From Trichormus variabilis 0441 (GTDB taxonomy: Bacteria > Cyanobacteriota > Cyanobacteriia > Cyanobacteriales > Nostocaceae): 64,000 bases of DNA. Below are positions 8,001-16,588 of the stretch, piece by piece. The DNA lies in assembly GCF_009856605.1 (NCBI RefSeq), contig NZ_CP047242.1, forward strand, positions 1,796,001-1,860,000, written 5' to 3'. The position numbers were made by a program, and so were the translations under genes. The notes under the pieces were generated by a model, which saw only the letters and a list, made by a program, of their open reading frames with translations, was not told the origin of the DNA and did no database searches. How positions within the stretch are numbered: position 1 is the first letter of the stretch; each line of letters opens with the position of its first letter.

Positions 8001-9236
8001 ATGTTATTACCACTGTCTTCTCAAAACGTTATCCAGCATCTGCAAGCAGCAGACCTGTGTAGCTCAGAAGATGGCAAATCAGACATAGTTGAATTGCCAA
8101 TTAGCAAGAAGAACTACAATTTAGTGGTGAATTTAGCAGATAATCGCAAACTGCTAGTTAAACAAGAACGTGGTGTTGAAAATGATGGTATTCTCCATGA
8201 ATTGTTTAATGAATGGCTATTTCACCAATTACTACAAAAGTTTCCCATTCTAGGTAATATTTCTGCGATCGCTCCTTTGGTGGTACATTTTGATGAGGAA
8301 AATTCCATCCTCGTTCGCAGTTATTTAAGCGAGTACCTGGATTTAGCTGAGTTTTATCAAAACCCGAATGTTTTCCCAAAAGAAATTGCGGCGGCGATTG
8401 GGACGACATTAGCAGCCCTACACCGTACTACCTTCCAGGGGAAAGAATATCGTGATTTCATGGCGACTGCGCCTCAAGGACAATTCCGCTATCATTTTTA
8501 CAATCCGGCACAAGGAATAAGTTCTCTGAATCCAGAGATTTTTGGTAGAATTCCTACTGAAGCCTTAAAATTTCATGTTCTCTATCAATGCTATGAGAGT
8601 TTAGAAGCAGCGATCGCTGACTTGGCTTATGAGTGGGATGCTTGCTGTTTAACTCATAACGACCTCAAACTCAACAATATATTAATTCATTCCCGATGGA
8701 ACCAATTAGATAATTGCCTAGTGCAATTGATTGATTGGGAAGCCTGTACTTGGGGAGATCCGGCTTTTGATTTAGGAACTATTTTAGCTAGTTATTTAGA
8801 AATTTGGCTTGAGAGTTTAGTTGTAGATCCCACTCTGGAATTAGCAGAGTCTTTAGAACTAGTAATGATACCACTAGAGGAGATTCAACCATCTTTAGTG
8901 GCTTTATTACAAGCTTATTTGCAAGCCTTTCCCATGATTTTGGAATACCATCCTAATTTTTTGGTACGAGTTATCAAGTTTATCGGCTTGGCTTTAATTC
9001 ACCAAATTCAAGACAAGATTAATAACTGTAAATTATTTGATAATTCTCACCTTTATATGCTGCAAGTAGCTAAAAATCTGCTGACTATGCCTGAGCAATC
9101 CATACTGAGTATTTTTGGTATCTCGGAGGCAGAAATTCTCTCTCCGGTAGCAAAGGTTCCTCAAGTATCACATCCTGAGAAAGAAAAACAGTTAGTTCCC
9201 CTGTATTACGAAAAAACCCGCTTACGTGGTTGCTAA
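8001..9236 (+). CDS. APH-fold phosphotransferase, candidate lanthionine/thioamitide-type kinase (LxmK/TvaC-like)
   Basis: 411 residues with an aminoglycoside-phosphotransferase (APH) kinase fold. The likely ATP lysine is K54 (LLVKQE); the catalytic loop is H219-N-D221-LKLNN226; the metal-binding aspartate is D245 in LIDWEACTWGDPAFDLG. The C-terminal ~70 residues are unassigned. Start ATG 8001 has AGGAAA about 10 bases upstream. Alone it could be any small-molecule kinase, but the next gene, 147 bases on, is a HopA1-family protein. The APH plus HopA1 pairing is what dehydrates Ser/Thr in class V lanthipeptides and thioamitides (LxmK/LxmY, TvaC/TvaD). By that analogy this protein would phosphorylate Ser/Thr of a peptide. 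No precursor peptide is evident nearby, so the substrate is open. Confidence 0.75.
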   Translation: MLLPLSSQNVIQHLQAADLCSSEDGKSDIVELPISKKNYNLVVNLADNRKLLVKQERGVENDGILHELFNEWLFHQLLQKFPILGNISAIAPLVVHFDEENSILVRSYLSEYLDLAEFYQNPNVFPKEIAAAIGTTLAALHRTTFQGKEYRDFMATAPQGQFRYHFYNPAQGISSLNPEIFGRIPTEALKFHVLYQCYESLEAAIADLAYEWDACCLTHNDLKLNNILIHSRWNQLDNCLVQLIDWEACTWGDPAFDLGTILASYLEIWLESLVVDPTLELAESLELVMIPLEEIQPSLVALLQAYLQAFPMILEYHPNFLVRVIKFIGLALIHQIQDKINNCKLFDNSHLYMLQVAKNLLTMPEQSILSIFGISEAEILSPVAKVPQVSHPEKEKQLVPLYYEKTRLRGC

Positions 9237-9383
9237 AAGCAAGATGATGAACAATTCAAAAAGCAAAATTATCAGTTTTGAATTTTGAATTTGTCATCGA
9301 TTTGGTAAGAATTAATATTAGAGCCAGGATGTTTACCCTGTAGGGTTTTTCTAAATTATCAATTTTGAGTTTGGAATTGATTG

Positions 9384-10472
9384 ATGCTAGATTATTCTGC
9401 TAACCCACTGTTTAATTCCCTGATGGATATTGCTACTAATATCCGAATTGAGCCGAACTTTTGTATCAACCATCCCAGTTATCAGCCTTTTGCTTTACCA
9501 ACCAAAGTAGCAGATAGATTTCAGCACAACTCTCCTGCTCTACAAAATAAATATCTCGCCTTATTACTGCGTAACTTCCTTTATGGAATTTATTACAACG
9601 GTGTACTGCAAAGTAATTTGGCAAATGATAACTATGCTAGTTACTCGATGCCACAAAATTTAGCAACTAATACCAATGTGGGTATCGATTGGGAATTTTA
9701 CGAACAACTGCAAGCCAGTAATCACGGACGGGGTTATTTTGACCCTAGTTGGCAGGTGTTACGTAAGGAACCAGATGGTAGTATAGCAGTGACTAAAGGT
9801 GGTTTAACTTTATACATAGAACCCGATTGCCATCTCAAACCCGGTAAAAAATCCGCCACTGTGGGGGAATCAGTAGCGATTTGGATGCCTAATAATCGAT
9901 TGCAAAACGGCTACTACTTAGCTGTGAGTGATGTGGGACAGGAAAAGTCAGGTAACCCGGATGCTGATTTAGGTACAGGGAGAATCTATTTTAATTTCAG
10001 TGCAGCTGGTGCGATCGCACTCATGGATAGTTTAACTCAACAATTCAACGCCGCCGCACTTCCTTTTACCTTTCAAGTTCTCTATAATCCCTGCGCCTAT
10101 GGACGCTATGACTCAGGTGTACTCTATTTTGAACACGAAAACTATCCAGTAATACATAAAATTCTTCAGGTTATATATCAAGAGTATCAAGCTTATTTTC
10201 AACCAGAGATACCCCTGTTTACCAAATTCCTAGCACCTGGGTTGAGTCTGGCTGAAGAACCTACGCAAAAATTTGCCGCACAAGAAACTTTTGGGATGAA
10301 TCGTTGTCAAATTGTGGCGAATGCTTTGTTAGAAGCTTGGCAGAAGGGTAAGAATGCAGTCGAAGAAAGAATGAAGACGATTAACAAACACTTTCAACAT
10401 CATTCTATAGATTTACAGCGTCCTTATCTTAACCCTACTTCTGAAGATATATATTCTCCATTAAAGTTATAA
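9384..10472 (+). CDS. HopA1-family protein, candidate lyase partner (LxmY/TvaD-like)
   Basis: 362 residues from ATG 9384 (a TTG one codon earlier is unlikely). It resembles the type III effector HopA1 family found in cyanobacteria and actinomycetes. Recognisable parts are an N-terminal helical segment with LLLRNFLYGIYYNG, a central stretch GWxWQV-like SWQVLRKEPDGSIAVTKGGLTLYIEP, GESVAIWMPN, GRIYFNFSA, and NPCAYGRYDSGVLYF near the middle. No type III secretion genes are present, so an effector role is improbable. With the kinase immediately upstream on the same strand it likely acts in the same pathway, removing phosphate from phospho-Ser/Thr to give dehydro residues. A strong terminator follows, closing a two-gene unit. 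Confidence 0.75.
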   Translation: MLDYSANPLFNSLMDIATNIRIEPNFCINHPSYQPFALPTKVADRFQHNSPALQNKYLALLLRNFLYGIYYNGVLQSNLANDNYASYSMPQNLATNTNVGIDWEFYEQLQASNHGRGYFDPSWQVLRKEPDGSIAVTKGGLTLYIEPDCHLKPGKKSATVGESVAIWMPNNRLQNGYYLAVSDVGQEKSGNPDADLGTGRIYFNFSAAGAIALMDSLTQQFNAAALPFTFQVLYNPCAYGRYDSGVLYFEHENYPVIHKILQVIYQEYQAYFQPEIPLFTKFLAPGLSLAEEPTQKFAAQETFGMNRCQIVANALLEAWQKGKNAVEERMKTINKHFQHHSIDLQRPYLNPTSEDIYSPLKL

Positions 10473-10490
10473 ATTTTCCTTGCACAGTAA

Positions 10491-10994
<504 letters not shown>

Positions 10995-11049
10995 CTTTTT
11001 TAAACGCAAAGTATCGCGGAGGTTGGCGCTGAGGGACGCAAAATTTTAA

Positions 11050-11904
11050 CTATTTTCTTTGAGGGATAACGTTTCTTATGCCACTTTTCGCTCCTATCGC
11101 ATCACCTTGATAACGTGGGATGATGTGGATACTCGCGTGCATAATATTTTGTCCGGCGGCTCGATTGATGTTCATACCTATATTAAAGCCATCAGGGGAA
11201 AACTCGGCTTTTAGAAATTCCTGTGCTTTATTCACCATTAACCAACAGGCTGATTGCTCTTTTTGGGGTAGCTCGAAGTAGTCGCTAACATGGCGTTTGG
11301 GAATAACTAATGTATGTCCTTTGCTGATCGGATAACCATCAAATATAGCGTAGGCGGTTGCTGATTCTGTTAATAATTTTAAGTTTTTATGGGGATTGCA
11401 AAATATACAGTAATTAGATGAATGGCGCTGGTTATTATAGTGGGTGTATTCATATATTTCTCGGCTTTCATCTAAATGAATTGAGCGAAAAGGCAGTTTA
11501 ACAAGACATTGATATGTAGGTTTTTTATGAATATAATGTTCCCGAAATCCTTCCCTTTTAATATCTCTTCTGACTACATAATACGCTTTACCTCCTGGTT
11601 TTAATAAGTAGGCTATATCCATGAGGATATTAGCTTGGTCTTCAGGGAATAAAACATTTAAAACATACAAGCAAATTATAGTGTCAAATTTATTTTCAGG
11701 ATATTGAGGAAAATAATAAGGGTCGTAACCTCTAATATCAAAGCCTTTGTGCTGCAATAATTTAACATCATTACCAAATCCACAACCAAAGTCTAATATT
11801 TGTCCTTGTAGCAGGTTTTGATTGATTAAAAACTGTGCAGGAAATGATAGATAAGTTCTTTCAATGGCGGTGAGATGGCTGAATTGATTTTTTTGCTGTT
11901 TCAT
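11050..11904 (-). CDS. Methyltransferase-HIT domain fusion with altered HIT triad
   Basis: 284 residues. Residues about 1-125 are a class I SAM methyltransferase: motif I is ILDFGCGFGNDVKLL, and YLLKPGGKAYYVV is the usual post-motif. Residues about 165-284 are a HIT (histidine triad) domain with a CxxC (YCIFCNP) and GHTLVIPKRHVSDYFEL. The triad, usually H-x-H-x-H, reads HASIH here (codons CAC GCG AGT ATC CAC), so the middle His, the nucleophile in HIT hydrolases, is Ser. The domain may have lost nucleotide-hydrolase activity or may bind a ligand only. The methylation substrate is unknown. Confidence 0.8.
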   Translation of the reverse strand: MKQQKNQFSHLTAIERTYLSFPAQFLINQNLLQGQILDFGCGFGNDVKLLQHKGFDIRGYDPYYFPQYPENKFDTIICLYVLNVLFPEDQANILMDIAYLLKPGGKAYYVVRRDIKREGFREHYIHKKPTYQCLVKLPFRSIHLDESREIYEYTHYNNQRHSSNYCIFCNPHKNLKLLTESATAYAIFDGYPISKGHTLVIPKRHVSDYFELPQKEQSACWLMVNKAQEFLKAEFSPDGFNIGMNINRAAGQNIMHASIHIIPRYQGDAIGAKSGIRNVIPQRK

Positions 11905-11984
11905 GGAAATCTAAGACTCATCTGCTACCTTGTCTTAGCACAGCCAAAACTCAACCCGCGATACCCAATTCCACAGTCATAAAT

Positions 11985-12776
11985 ATGTTCTTATATTTAT
12001 CTAAATTACTGCCTTTATTTTTTTATCCTTTGGGATTAGCTAGTGTCAGTTTAGTAGTAGCACTAGTAACTTTACGGAAACGTCCACGTATAGCGACTAC
12101 AGCCATAGCTTTATCGTTAACTTTATTGCTATTGTGCAGTAACGCCTGGGTTGCTAAATACTTGGTGCGATCGCTAGAATGGCAAAATCTACCTCCCGCA
12201 CAATTACCCAACGCTGAAGCCATTATCGTCTTAGGTGGTGCGACTAAATCAGTCTTTCCCCCAAGGATTACACCAGATTTAAGTGAACAAGGCGATCGCG
12301 TCATCTATGCCGCCCAATTATATCGCCAAAACAAAGCCCCACTCATCATCCTCAGTGGGGGACGCATCGATTGGCGCGGAAGTGGTTCATCGGAATCAAC
12401 AGATATGGCAAATATCCTCACCTCTCTAGGTATCCCGGCTAGTGTGTTGATTGAAGAACCCGATTCACTCAATACTTATCAAAATGCCGTAAATGTCAAG
12501 AAAATATTAGCATCTCGTGGTATTGATAAAGTATTGTTGGTAACTTCAGCATTACATATGCCGCGATCGCTGAAAATTTTCCAACGTCAAGGTATGAACG
12601 TTATCCCCGCACCCACTGACTTTTTAGTTAGCGCAGGTGAACTCCAAGAACTCGGCAACACCCCCAAAGCCGCTATATTGAATTTACTACCAGATACTTA
12701 CAACTTACACCTATTCACAAACGCCCTAAAAGAATATGTTGGTAGCTTTATTTATTGGTTAAGAGGTTGGGTGTAA
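11985..12776 (+). CDS. YdcF/ElyC-like DUF218 membrane protein
   Basis: 263 residues. Two N-terminal membrane helices (about 7-28 and 35-57) are followed by a DUF218 domain: AIIVLGGATKS, LIILSGGRIDW, a central SGGR region, EEPDSLNTYQNAVNVK and KVLLVTSALHMPRSLKIF. Members such as SanA, ElyC and YdcF are envelope-associated and linked to peptidoglycan or cell-envelope integrity; the precise reaction is not established. A 20-bp perfect palindrome lies just after the stop. Confidence 0.85.
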   Translation: MFLYLSKLLPLFFYPLGLASVSLVVALVTLRKRPRIATTAIALSLTLLLLCSNAWVAKYLVRSLEWQNLPPAQLPNAEAIIVLGGATKSVFPPRITPDLSEQGDRVIYAAQLYRQNKAPLIILSGGRIDWRGSGSSESTDMANILTSLGIPASVLIEEPDSLNTYQNAVNVKKILASRGIDKVLLVTSALHMPRSLKIFQRQGMNVIPAPTDFLVSAGELQELGNTPKAAILNLLPDTYNLHLFTNALKEYVGSFIYWLRGWV

Positions 12777-12781
12777 TTTAG

Positions 12782-12801
12782 AGACGCGATTAATCGCGTC
12801 T
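12782..12801. repeat. Perfect 20-bp palindrome
   Basis: AGACGCGATT joined to its own complement AATCGCGTCT, five bases after the YdcF-like stop codon. No T-run follows, so it is only a weak terminator candidate. The sequence (GAGACGCGATTAATCGCGTCTC type) is common in Nostoc spacers. Confidence 0.6.
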
Positions 12802-12807
12802 GCACAA

Positions 12808-12884
12808 TTGTCAGTTGTCAATAGTCAATAGTCAATAGTAATTCTTCTTCGCTTCCCCTGCTTCCCCTGCTCCCTCTGCTCCCT
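12808..12884. repeat. Tandem repeats: TCAATAG heptamers then GCTTCCCCT nonamers
   Basis: TTGTCAG/TTGTCAA/TAGTCAA heptamers to about 12840, then two GCTTCCCCT units and two degenerate ones (12851-12884), directly before the next start codon. Confidence 0.75.
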
Positions 12885-12891
12885 AAAATCC

Positions 12892-13113
12892 ATGAACGAA
12901 AACTTACCTTATATTCTGCCTGCGCCCCAACCCCAAGCCGAGGACACTTTTGCAGCTTATCAGACAACTCATCAGTTTTATTATGAAGTGCAAAAACGTT
13001 CTGAGTTTCAGCGCCATTGTGAATGGTATCGTACAACTGCCGAGCAGCATCGCCGGGAGTTAGAAAGAATGCGCGGCGAAGTTAATATTTTCTCATGGTT
13101 CCGCCGCTCCTGA
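12892..13113 (+). CDS. Small conserved hypothetical protein
   Basis: 73 residues, charged and aromatic (FAAYQTTHQFYYEVQKRSEF; CEWYRTTAEQHRRELERMR) with a short amphipathic helix at about 40-62 and a basic FSWFRRS end. No membrane segment, signal peptide or known domain. I recognise the type as a cyanobacterial hypothetical but cannot name it. The ATG follows CT-rich repeats without a clear ribosome site. Confidence 0.6.
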   Translation: MNENLPYILPAPQPQAEDTFAAYQTTHQFYYEVQKRSEFQRHCEWYRTTAEQHRRELERMRGEVNIFSWFRRS

Positions 13114-13127
13114 AAGATTTGGATACT

Positions 13128-13349
13128 TTAGATAACTTCTAACTCATTTTCCCGTAGGTGAGCTTTAAATTTTTTACTAAACTGGATGAGAAAAGGTAAA
13201 TTAGCACTAACAGGTCTACCTTGCCATTGGGTGACAATCTCCACAATTTCGCCTTCTGAGCCTTTGAGGTCAAAAGCTTTACCGCGATGTTCAGGATGAT
13301 GGTAAACTACTACCGATTCTTTGACACGGACGCGATCGCCAACTTTCAT
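13128..13349 (-). CDS. ftrV: Ferredoxin-thioredoxin reductase, variable chain
   Basis: 73 residues from ATG 13349. MKVGDRVRVKESVVVYHHPEH, GSEGEI and the C-terminal LPFLIQF/ENELEVI are the SH3-like barrel of the FTR alpha (variable) subunit. It pairs with the catalytic Fe-S subunit FtrC (not in this window) and passes electrons from ferredoxin to thioredoxin for light regulation of photosynthetic enzymes. AAAAGGTG lies about 12 bases upstream of this ATG; upstream in-frame starts (to 13421) would add a non-homologous tail. It converges on the small hypothetical gene. Confidence 0.9.
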   Translation of the reverse strand: MKVGDRVRVKESVVVYHHPEHRGKAFDLKGSEGEIVEIVTQWQGRPVSANLPFLIQFSKKFKAHLRENELEVI

Positions 13350-13607
13350 AACAACATTCACACCTTTTTCAACAAGTATCTCCACGGCCATCCTCACTGA
13401 ACTAACTTGCTTTTTTAACAAAAAGTATTGTTTACAACAGCAACTCCCATAGCACTCAACATTTACAGATGCTCTGTTTCACAACTCTCTAACTTATATA
13501 CAAACAAAGCTTACCTACGCAGGCTTTGAGCGCAATTAGTGAGCAAAATTGCCTTTGCTGTGCGCTTTAACGACAGAATCAATTCTACAATAAATAGTCG
13601 TTAGTCC

Positions 13608-13662
13608 ATAGTTATTAGTTATTAGTCAGTTGTCAGTTGTCGGTTGTCAGTTGCCAGTTATG
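13608..13662. repeat. Heptanucleotide tandem repeats (TCAGTTG)
   Basis: TTAGTCA, TCAGTTG x2, TCGGTTG, TCAGTTG, CCAGTTA in a row; STRR type. Confidence 0.8.
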
Positions 13663-13692
13663 ATTGGTCAATAGTTCATAGTATTCTTCTTT

Positions 13693-13746
13693 GCCTCCCC
13701 TGCCTCCCCTGCCTCCCCTGCCTCCCCTGCTTCCCCTGCTTCCCCT
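13693..13746. repeat. Nonanucleotide tandem array (GCCTCCCCT)
   Basis: Four identical GCCTCCCCT units, two GCTTCCCCT units, then a degenerate end. The array ends just downstream of the stop codon of the PP2C gene. A shorter array of the same nonamer is at 12851-12884. Confidence 0.85.
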
Positions 13747-13751
13747 GCTCC

Positions 13752-15695
13752 TCATCTACCCCTGGGTGAACAATATTGCTGCAATGATGGGGGTAGTTTC
13801 TGACACATCTGCTGAAATGATTGGGGACTAAGTTGCCACCAAGCAAATAATCCTATACCTGTACCTCCTATTAGTAACGCCAATAATCCCCCAACCAATA
13901 ATAAAGGTTGACGGCGGTTTGGTTGTTTAATTGGGGCTGGGCTGGGTTCATCTGGAAGTTCCAAATCCAGCAATGCTTGAGAACTTTCCGTCAAGATAGA
14001 TTCTTCTGGGTATCTTTCCAGTTCTGCTATTTCTGGTTCTGGAATCTCTACCAGTGGCGGCGTTGGTGTGATTGGCACTAAATATTCTTTAGAAACACGG
14101 CAAAGAGTCAGCACAACAGAAGTATTATCATGGCCATTTTTCTCATTGGCTAGATTAATCCAATGGTGGGCAGCATCTTCAACAGTCATTTGACCAGTTA
14201 ATACTGGTACAGCGTAATCTTGCCAAGAATTTTCTACCCAGTTATTATCACTTAACCCATCAGAACATAATAATAAAATCCCATCTTCATCGATGATGAA
14301 TCGCTTAATCGCCAACCGTAAAGATTCAGCATCTCTGTTTCCCAAGGCTTGAGTTAAAGCATTGGCATCTTGTCGCTGGAGTGCCTGCCGATACAAACTC
14401 CGGGCAGAACGGACTTCCCTAGTGACTATATCATCGTCTACTGTCAGCTGTTGGCAATATTCACAAGTGATCCAATAAGCACGGCTATCACCCACATTAG
14501 CCAAATAAAGCTCATGGCCATTATCTGATTGCCACTCAGATGTAGTTAATACTCGTTGCGGTACTTGTACTGCCATCACCAGGGTTGTGGCCATGCGTTC
14601 TCTACCTTGGCGCTTTTGTTCATCATTACGGGAATTAATGAGGTTGTTAGCCACACGCAGGCTAGCTTCTAGTTGTTCCTGTAACAAAGTTGGTGGGACA
14701 ATTTCTGGCTGTGCGGCTACTTCGGTGAATAAAGCCCGAATTTGCAATTTTAGAGACTGCACTGCTAATTGGCTGGCGACTTCACCCCCTTGATGTCCGC
14801 CGATGCCATCACAAACGATCGCCAAATTTGGTACTAATAATTCATGGGAGTCAACAGCAGTATTGGGATAGCAAGTATCTTCATTTTGTTTGAGTTGGGG
14901 GCCTGCATCTGTCGCCCCTGCTATGGTTAAAGTTAATGGCAATTCTCCGGCGACGGCGAGTAATAAAGCATTAAGTTGAGTCGCAATAGTTTCTAACTCT
15001 ACTTCTGAGTTAGCCATCTGCTGGATGATATTCTGCAACTTTGACGTAACGGAAGTTGTTGTCAACTCTAGTAGAGGCTGCCAAGAATCGCTCAAATCTT
15101 TTAAATTAGGCTGTTCTGTGGGTGTTTTGGCGTTAAGGTCTAACAGTCGCACACACCAGCCTTGGACACGTAAATTGTCTGCTCTCAGCAAGTTGTGAGC
15201 TAGTCCTAACTCCAGTAAAGGTGTCCACAGTTGGAGAATCTGCCATAACCAGTAAACTTGTCTGACTGGTTTGGCTTTTTCCCAGGCATCGATGATAGTT
15301 GGATAAATATTTCCTTCCTCATCTATGGGGACATTTTCTAGTAACAGGGTATTGTCTGCGCCTTCTGGTGAAGAGGTAACAAAACCATAGACTTGGGGGA
15401 GATGCGATCGCTCTGGATATAAGCGAAGATAAGGAATAACATCCGGCGGCAATTCTTGAGGTACCTCTGGAAGCAATCCCGGCCGAGTGTCCAGCCAAAC
15501 CTGGCGTTCTATTACCTCATACCTATCTGATACTTTTGTACCTAGTGGAATCTCGGTTGCTAATGAGCCAGTAGCCCAAAGATAGCGGTGAACTAAAGGC
15601 GTTTGACAACTAGCGCAAACACGTTCTCCCGCAAAATTAATCGGATTATCACAGTTTTTATTTATGCAATAAATTATCCGTTCGATAGAAAGCAT
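13752..15695 (-). CDS. PP2C-type protein phosphatase with zinc ribbon, pseudokinase-like domain and C-terminal membrane anchor
   Basis: 647 residues. An N-terminal zinc ribbon has C10, C15, C27 and C30. Residues about 57-245 look like a degenerate protein-kinase fold (LGTKVSDRYEVIE; LGLAHNLLRADNLRV; VRLLDLN) without the HRD catalytic Asp or a Lys-containing glycine loop. The PP2C domain runs about 255-530: GATDAGPQLKQNED, LAIVCDGIGGHQGGEVAS, ANVGDSRAYWI and LLCSDGLSDN carry the metal-binding aspartates. After a Pro/Glu-rich linker, a single membrane helix lies at about 600-623. It probably dephosphorylates Ser/Thr in signalling with the many cyanobacterial Hanks kinases; the pseudokinase part may recruit substrates. 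Confidence 0.88.
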   Translation of the reverse strand: MLSIERIIYCINKNCDNPINFAGERVCASCQTPLVHRYLWATGSLATEIPLGTKVSDRYEVIERQVWLDTRPGLLPEVPQELPPDVIPYLRLYPERSHLPQVYGFVTSSPEGADNTLLLENVPIDEEGNIYPTIIDAWEKAKPVRQVYWLWQILQLWTPLLELGLAHNLLRADNLRVQGWCVRLLDLNAKTPTEQPNLKDLSDSWQPLLELTTTSVTSKLQNIIQQMANSEVELETIATQLNALLLAVAGELPLTLTIAGATDAGPQLKQNEDTCYPNTAVDSHELLVPNLAIVCDGIGGHQGGEVASQLAVQSLKLQIRALFTEVAAQPEIVPPTLLQEQLEASLRVANNLINSRNDEQKRQGRERMATTLVMAVQVPQRVLTTSEWQSDNGHELYLANVGDSRAYWITCEYCQQLTVDDDIVTREVRSARSLYRQALQRQDANALTQALGNRDAESLRLAIKRFIIDEDGILLLCSDGLSDNNWVENSWQDYAVPVLTGQMTVEDAAHHWINLANEKNGHDNTSVVLTLCRVSKEYLVPITPTPPLVEIPEPEIAELERYPEESILTESSQALLDLELPDEPSPAPIKQPNRRQPLLLVGGLLALLIGGTGIGLFAWWQLSPQSFQQMCQKLPPSLQQYCSPRGR

Positions 15696-15837
15696 ATAGG
15701 TATAAATTTTAAAAATAAATTAAGTGGTGAAGTTCGATTAACTTTAGCAGTCAAAGGCTTGAAGGACAGAATAGACTGGTTCTGTGTACCTGTGGCTACA
15801 CATTGTTACTGATTTTAATCAAAATTGCTGGGAAAAA

Positions 15838-15904
15838 GGGAATGGGTAATGGGTAATGGGTAAGAGTTATGTTTGATCACCAATTACCAATCACCAATTA
15901 CCAA
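15838..15904. repeat. GGGTAAT heptamers and inverted CCAATTA heptamers
   Basis: Three GGGTAAT units (15838-15863) and, inverted about 15 bases later, CCAATTA/CCAATCA/CCAATTA (15879-15904). The two blocks could pair to a hairpin. Confidence 0.7.
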
Positions 15905-15961
15905 ATCCAGATAACCAGCAACTAAGCTGGTTTGTGTGAATGTAGTGTCTAGGATGGCGCT

Positions 15962-16393
15962 ATGCCAATATCTACCTTAATTTGGCTACTGGCTGGAGCA
16001 GTTCTCTGCTTAACAGAATTGTTCTTACCATCGGCGTTTATCGCTTTCATGATGGGAATTAGCGCCTTAATGGTGGCGTTACTATCTCAATTGGGGTTAG
16101 CTTTATGGCTGCAAGTTGTGGCTTGGTTGTTTCTTTCTACCGTCTTGATTGTACTTTCCCGTCGATTTTTGCAACCACGACAACGTAAGTCAAAAATTCA
16201 AGATGCGATTACGGCAGAAACCTTAACAGAAATTCTTCCCGGACAAGCAGGACGAGTATTATACGAGGGAAATTCTTGGCGGGCAAAGTGCGATGACGAG
16301 CAAATCACTATCGCCCCGCACCAAAGGGTTTATGTAGTCAGGAGGGAAGGCACTACTTTAGTGGTGATGCCAGAAAATCTGCTGCATTTTTAG
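15962..16393 (+). CDS. NfeD-like membrane protein
   Basis: 143 residues: two or three membrane helices within 1-72, then a soluble OB-fold domain (LPGQAGRVLYEGNSWRAKCDDEQITIAPHQRVYVVRREGTTLVV), the short NfeD/YbbK type without the ClpP-like protease domain. NfeD proteins sit next to stomatin/SPFH partners, and an SPFH gene follows 195 bases downstream on the same strand. Confidence 0.88.
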   Translation: MPISTLIWLLAGAVLCLTELFLPSAFIAFMMGISALMVALLSQLGLALWLQVVAWLFLSTVLIVLSRRFLQPRQRKSKIQDAITAETLTEILPGQAGRVLYEGNSWRAKCDDEQITIAPHQRVYVVRREGTTLVVMPENLLHF

Positions 16394-16403
16394 TCATTAG
16401 TCA

Positions 16404-16547
16404 TTAATTAGACTTACGCAGTGTTACTAATTTTCTAGCTTTTTTGTCAAGGGTCAAGGGTCAACAGTCAAAATCAAGGTTTTTGGACTGTTGACTATTG
16501 ACCGCCCTCAGAAGGGTTTTTTGGTTCAGTGCGTAAGTCTTAATTAA
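16404..16547. repeat. MITE-like element, family A copy 1
   Basis: 144 bases bounded by TTAATTAGACTTACGCA and its inverse TGCGTAAGTCTTAATTAA. The inside is filled with GGTCAA/TTGACC heptamers. The same ends and nearly the same length are found at 33873-34017. It sits between the NfeD and SPFH genes. Confidence 0.75.
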
Positions 16548-16588
16548 TAGTTAGTTATAACTTATACAGAAATATTTGGAGGTTGGTA

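Larger units (their letters stand above)
13350..13751. other. Repeat-rich spacer between ftrV and the PP2C gene
   Basis: About 400 bases. It holds TCAGTTG-type heptamers (about 13608-13662) and a nonamer array (13693-13746). No supported gene. The ftrV promoter should lie in the right-hand part of 13350-13600. Confidence 0.55.

Noticed and set aside
9384..10472. Type III secretion effector
   Set aside because: HopA1 name comes from Pseudomonas, but no secretion genes are present and the neighbour is a kinase, which fits peptide modification better.
13608..13746. Regular short repeats that could suggest a CRISPR array
   Set aside because: Units are 7 or 9 bases in direct tandem with no unique spacers; they are STRR-type simple repeats, and no cas genes are present.
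15603..15812. 69-codon plus-strand frame at the start of the PP2C gene
   Set aside because: Mostly antisense to the conserved zinc-ribbon codons; no ribosome site.
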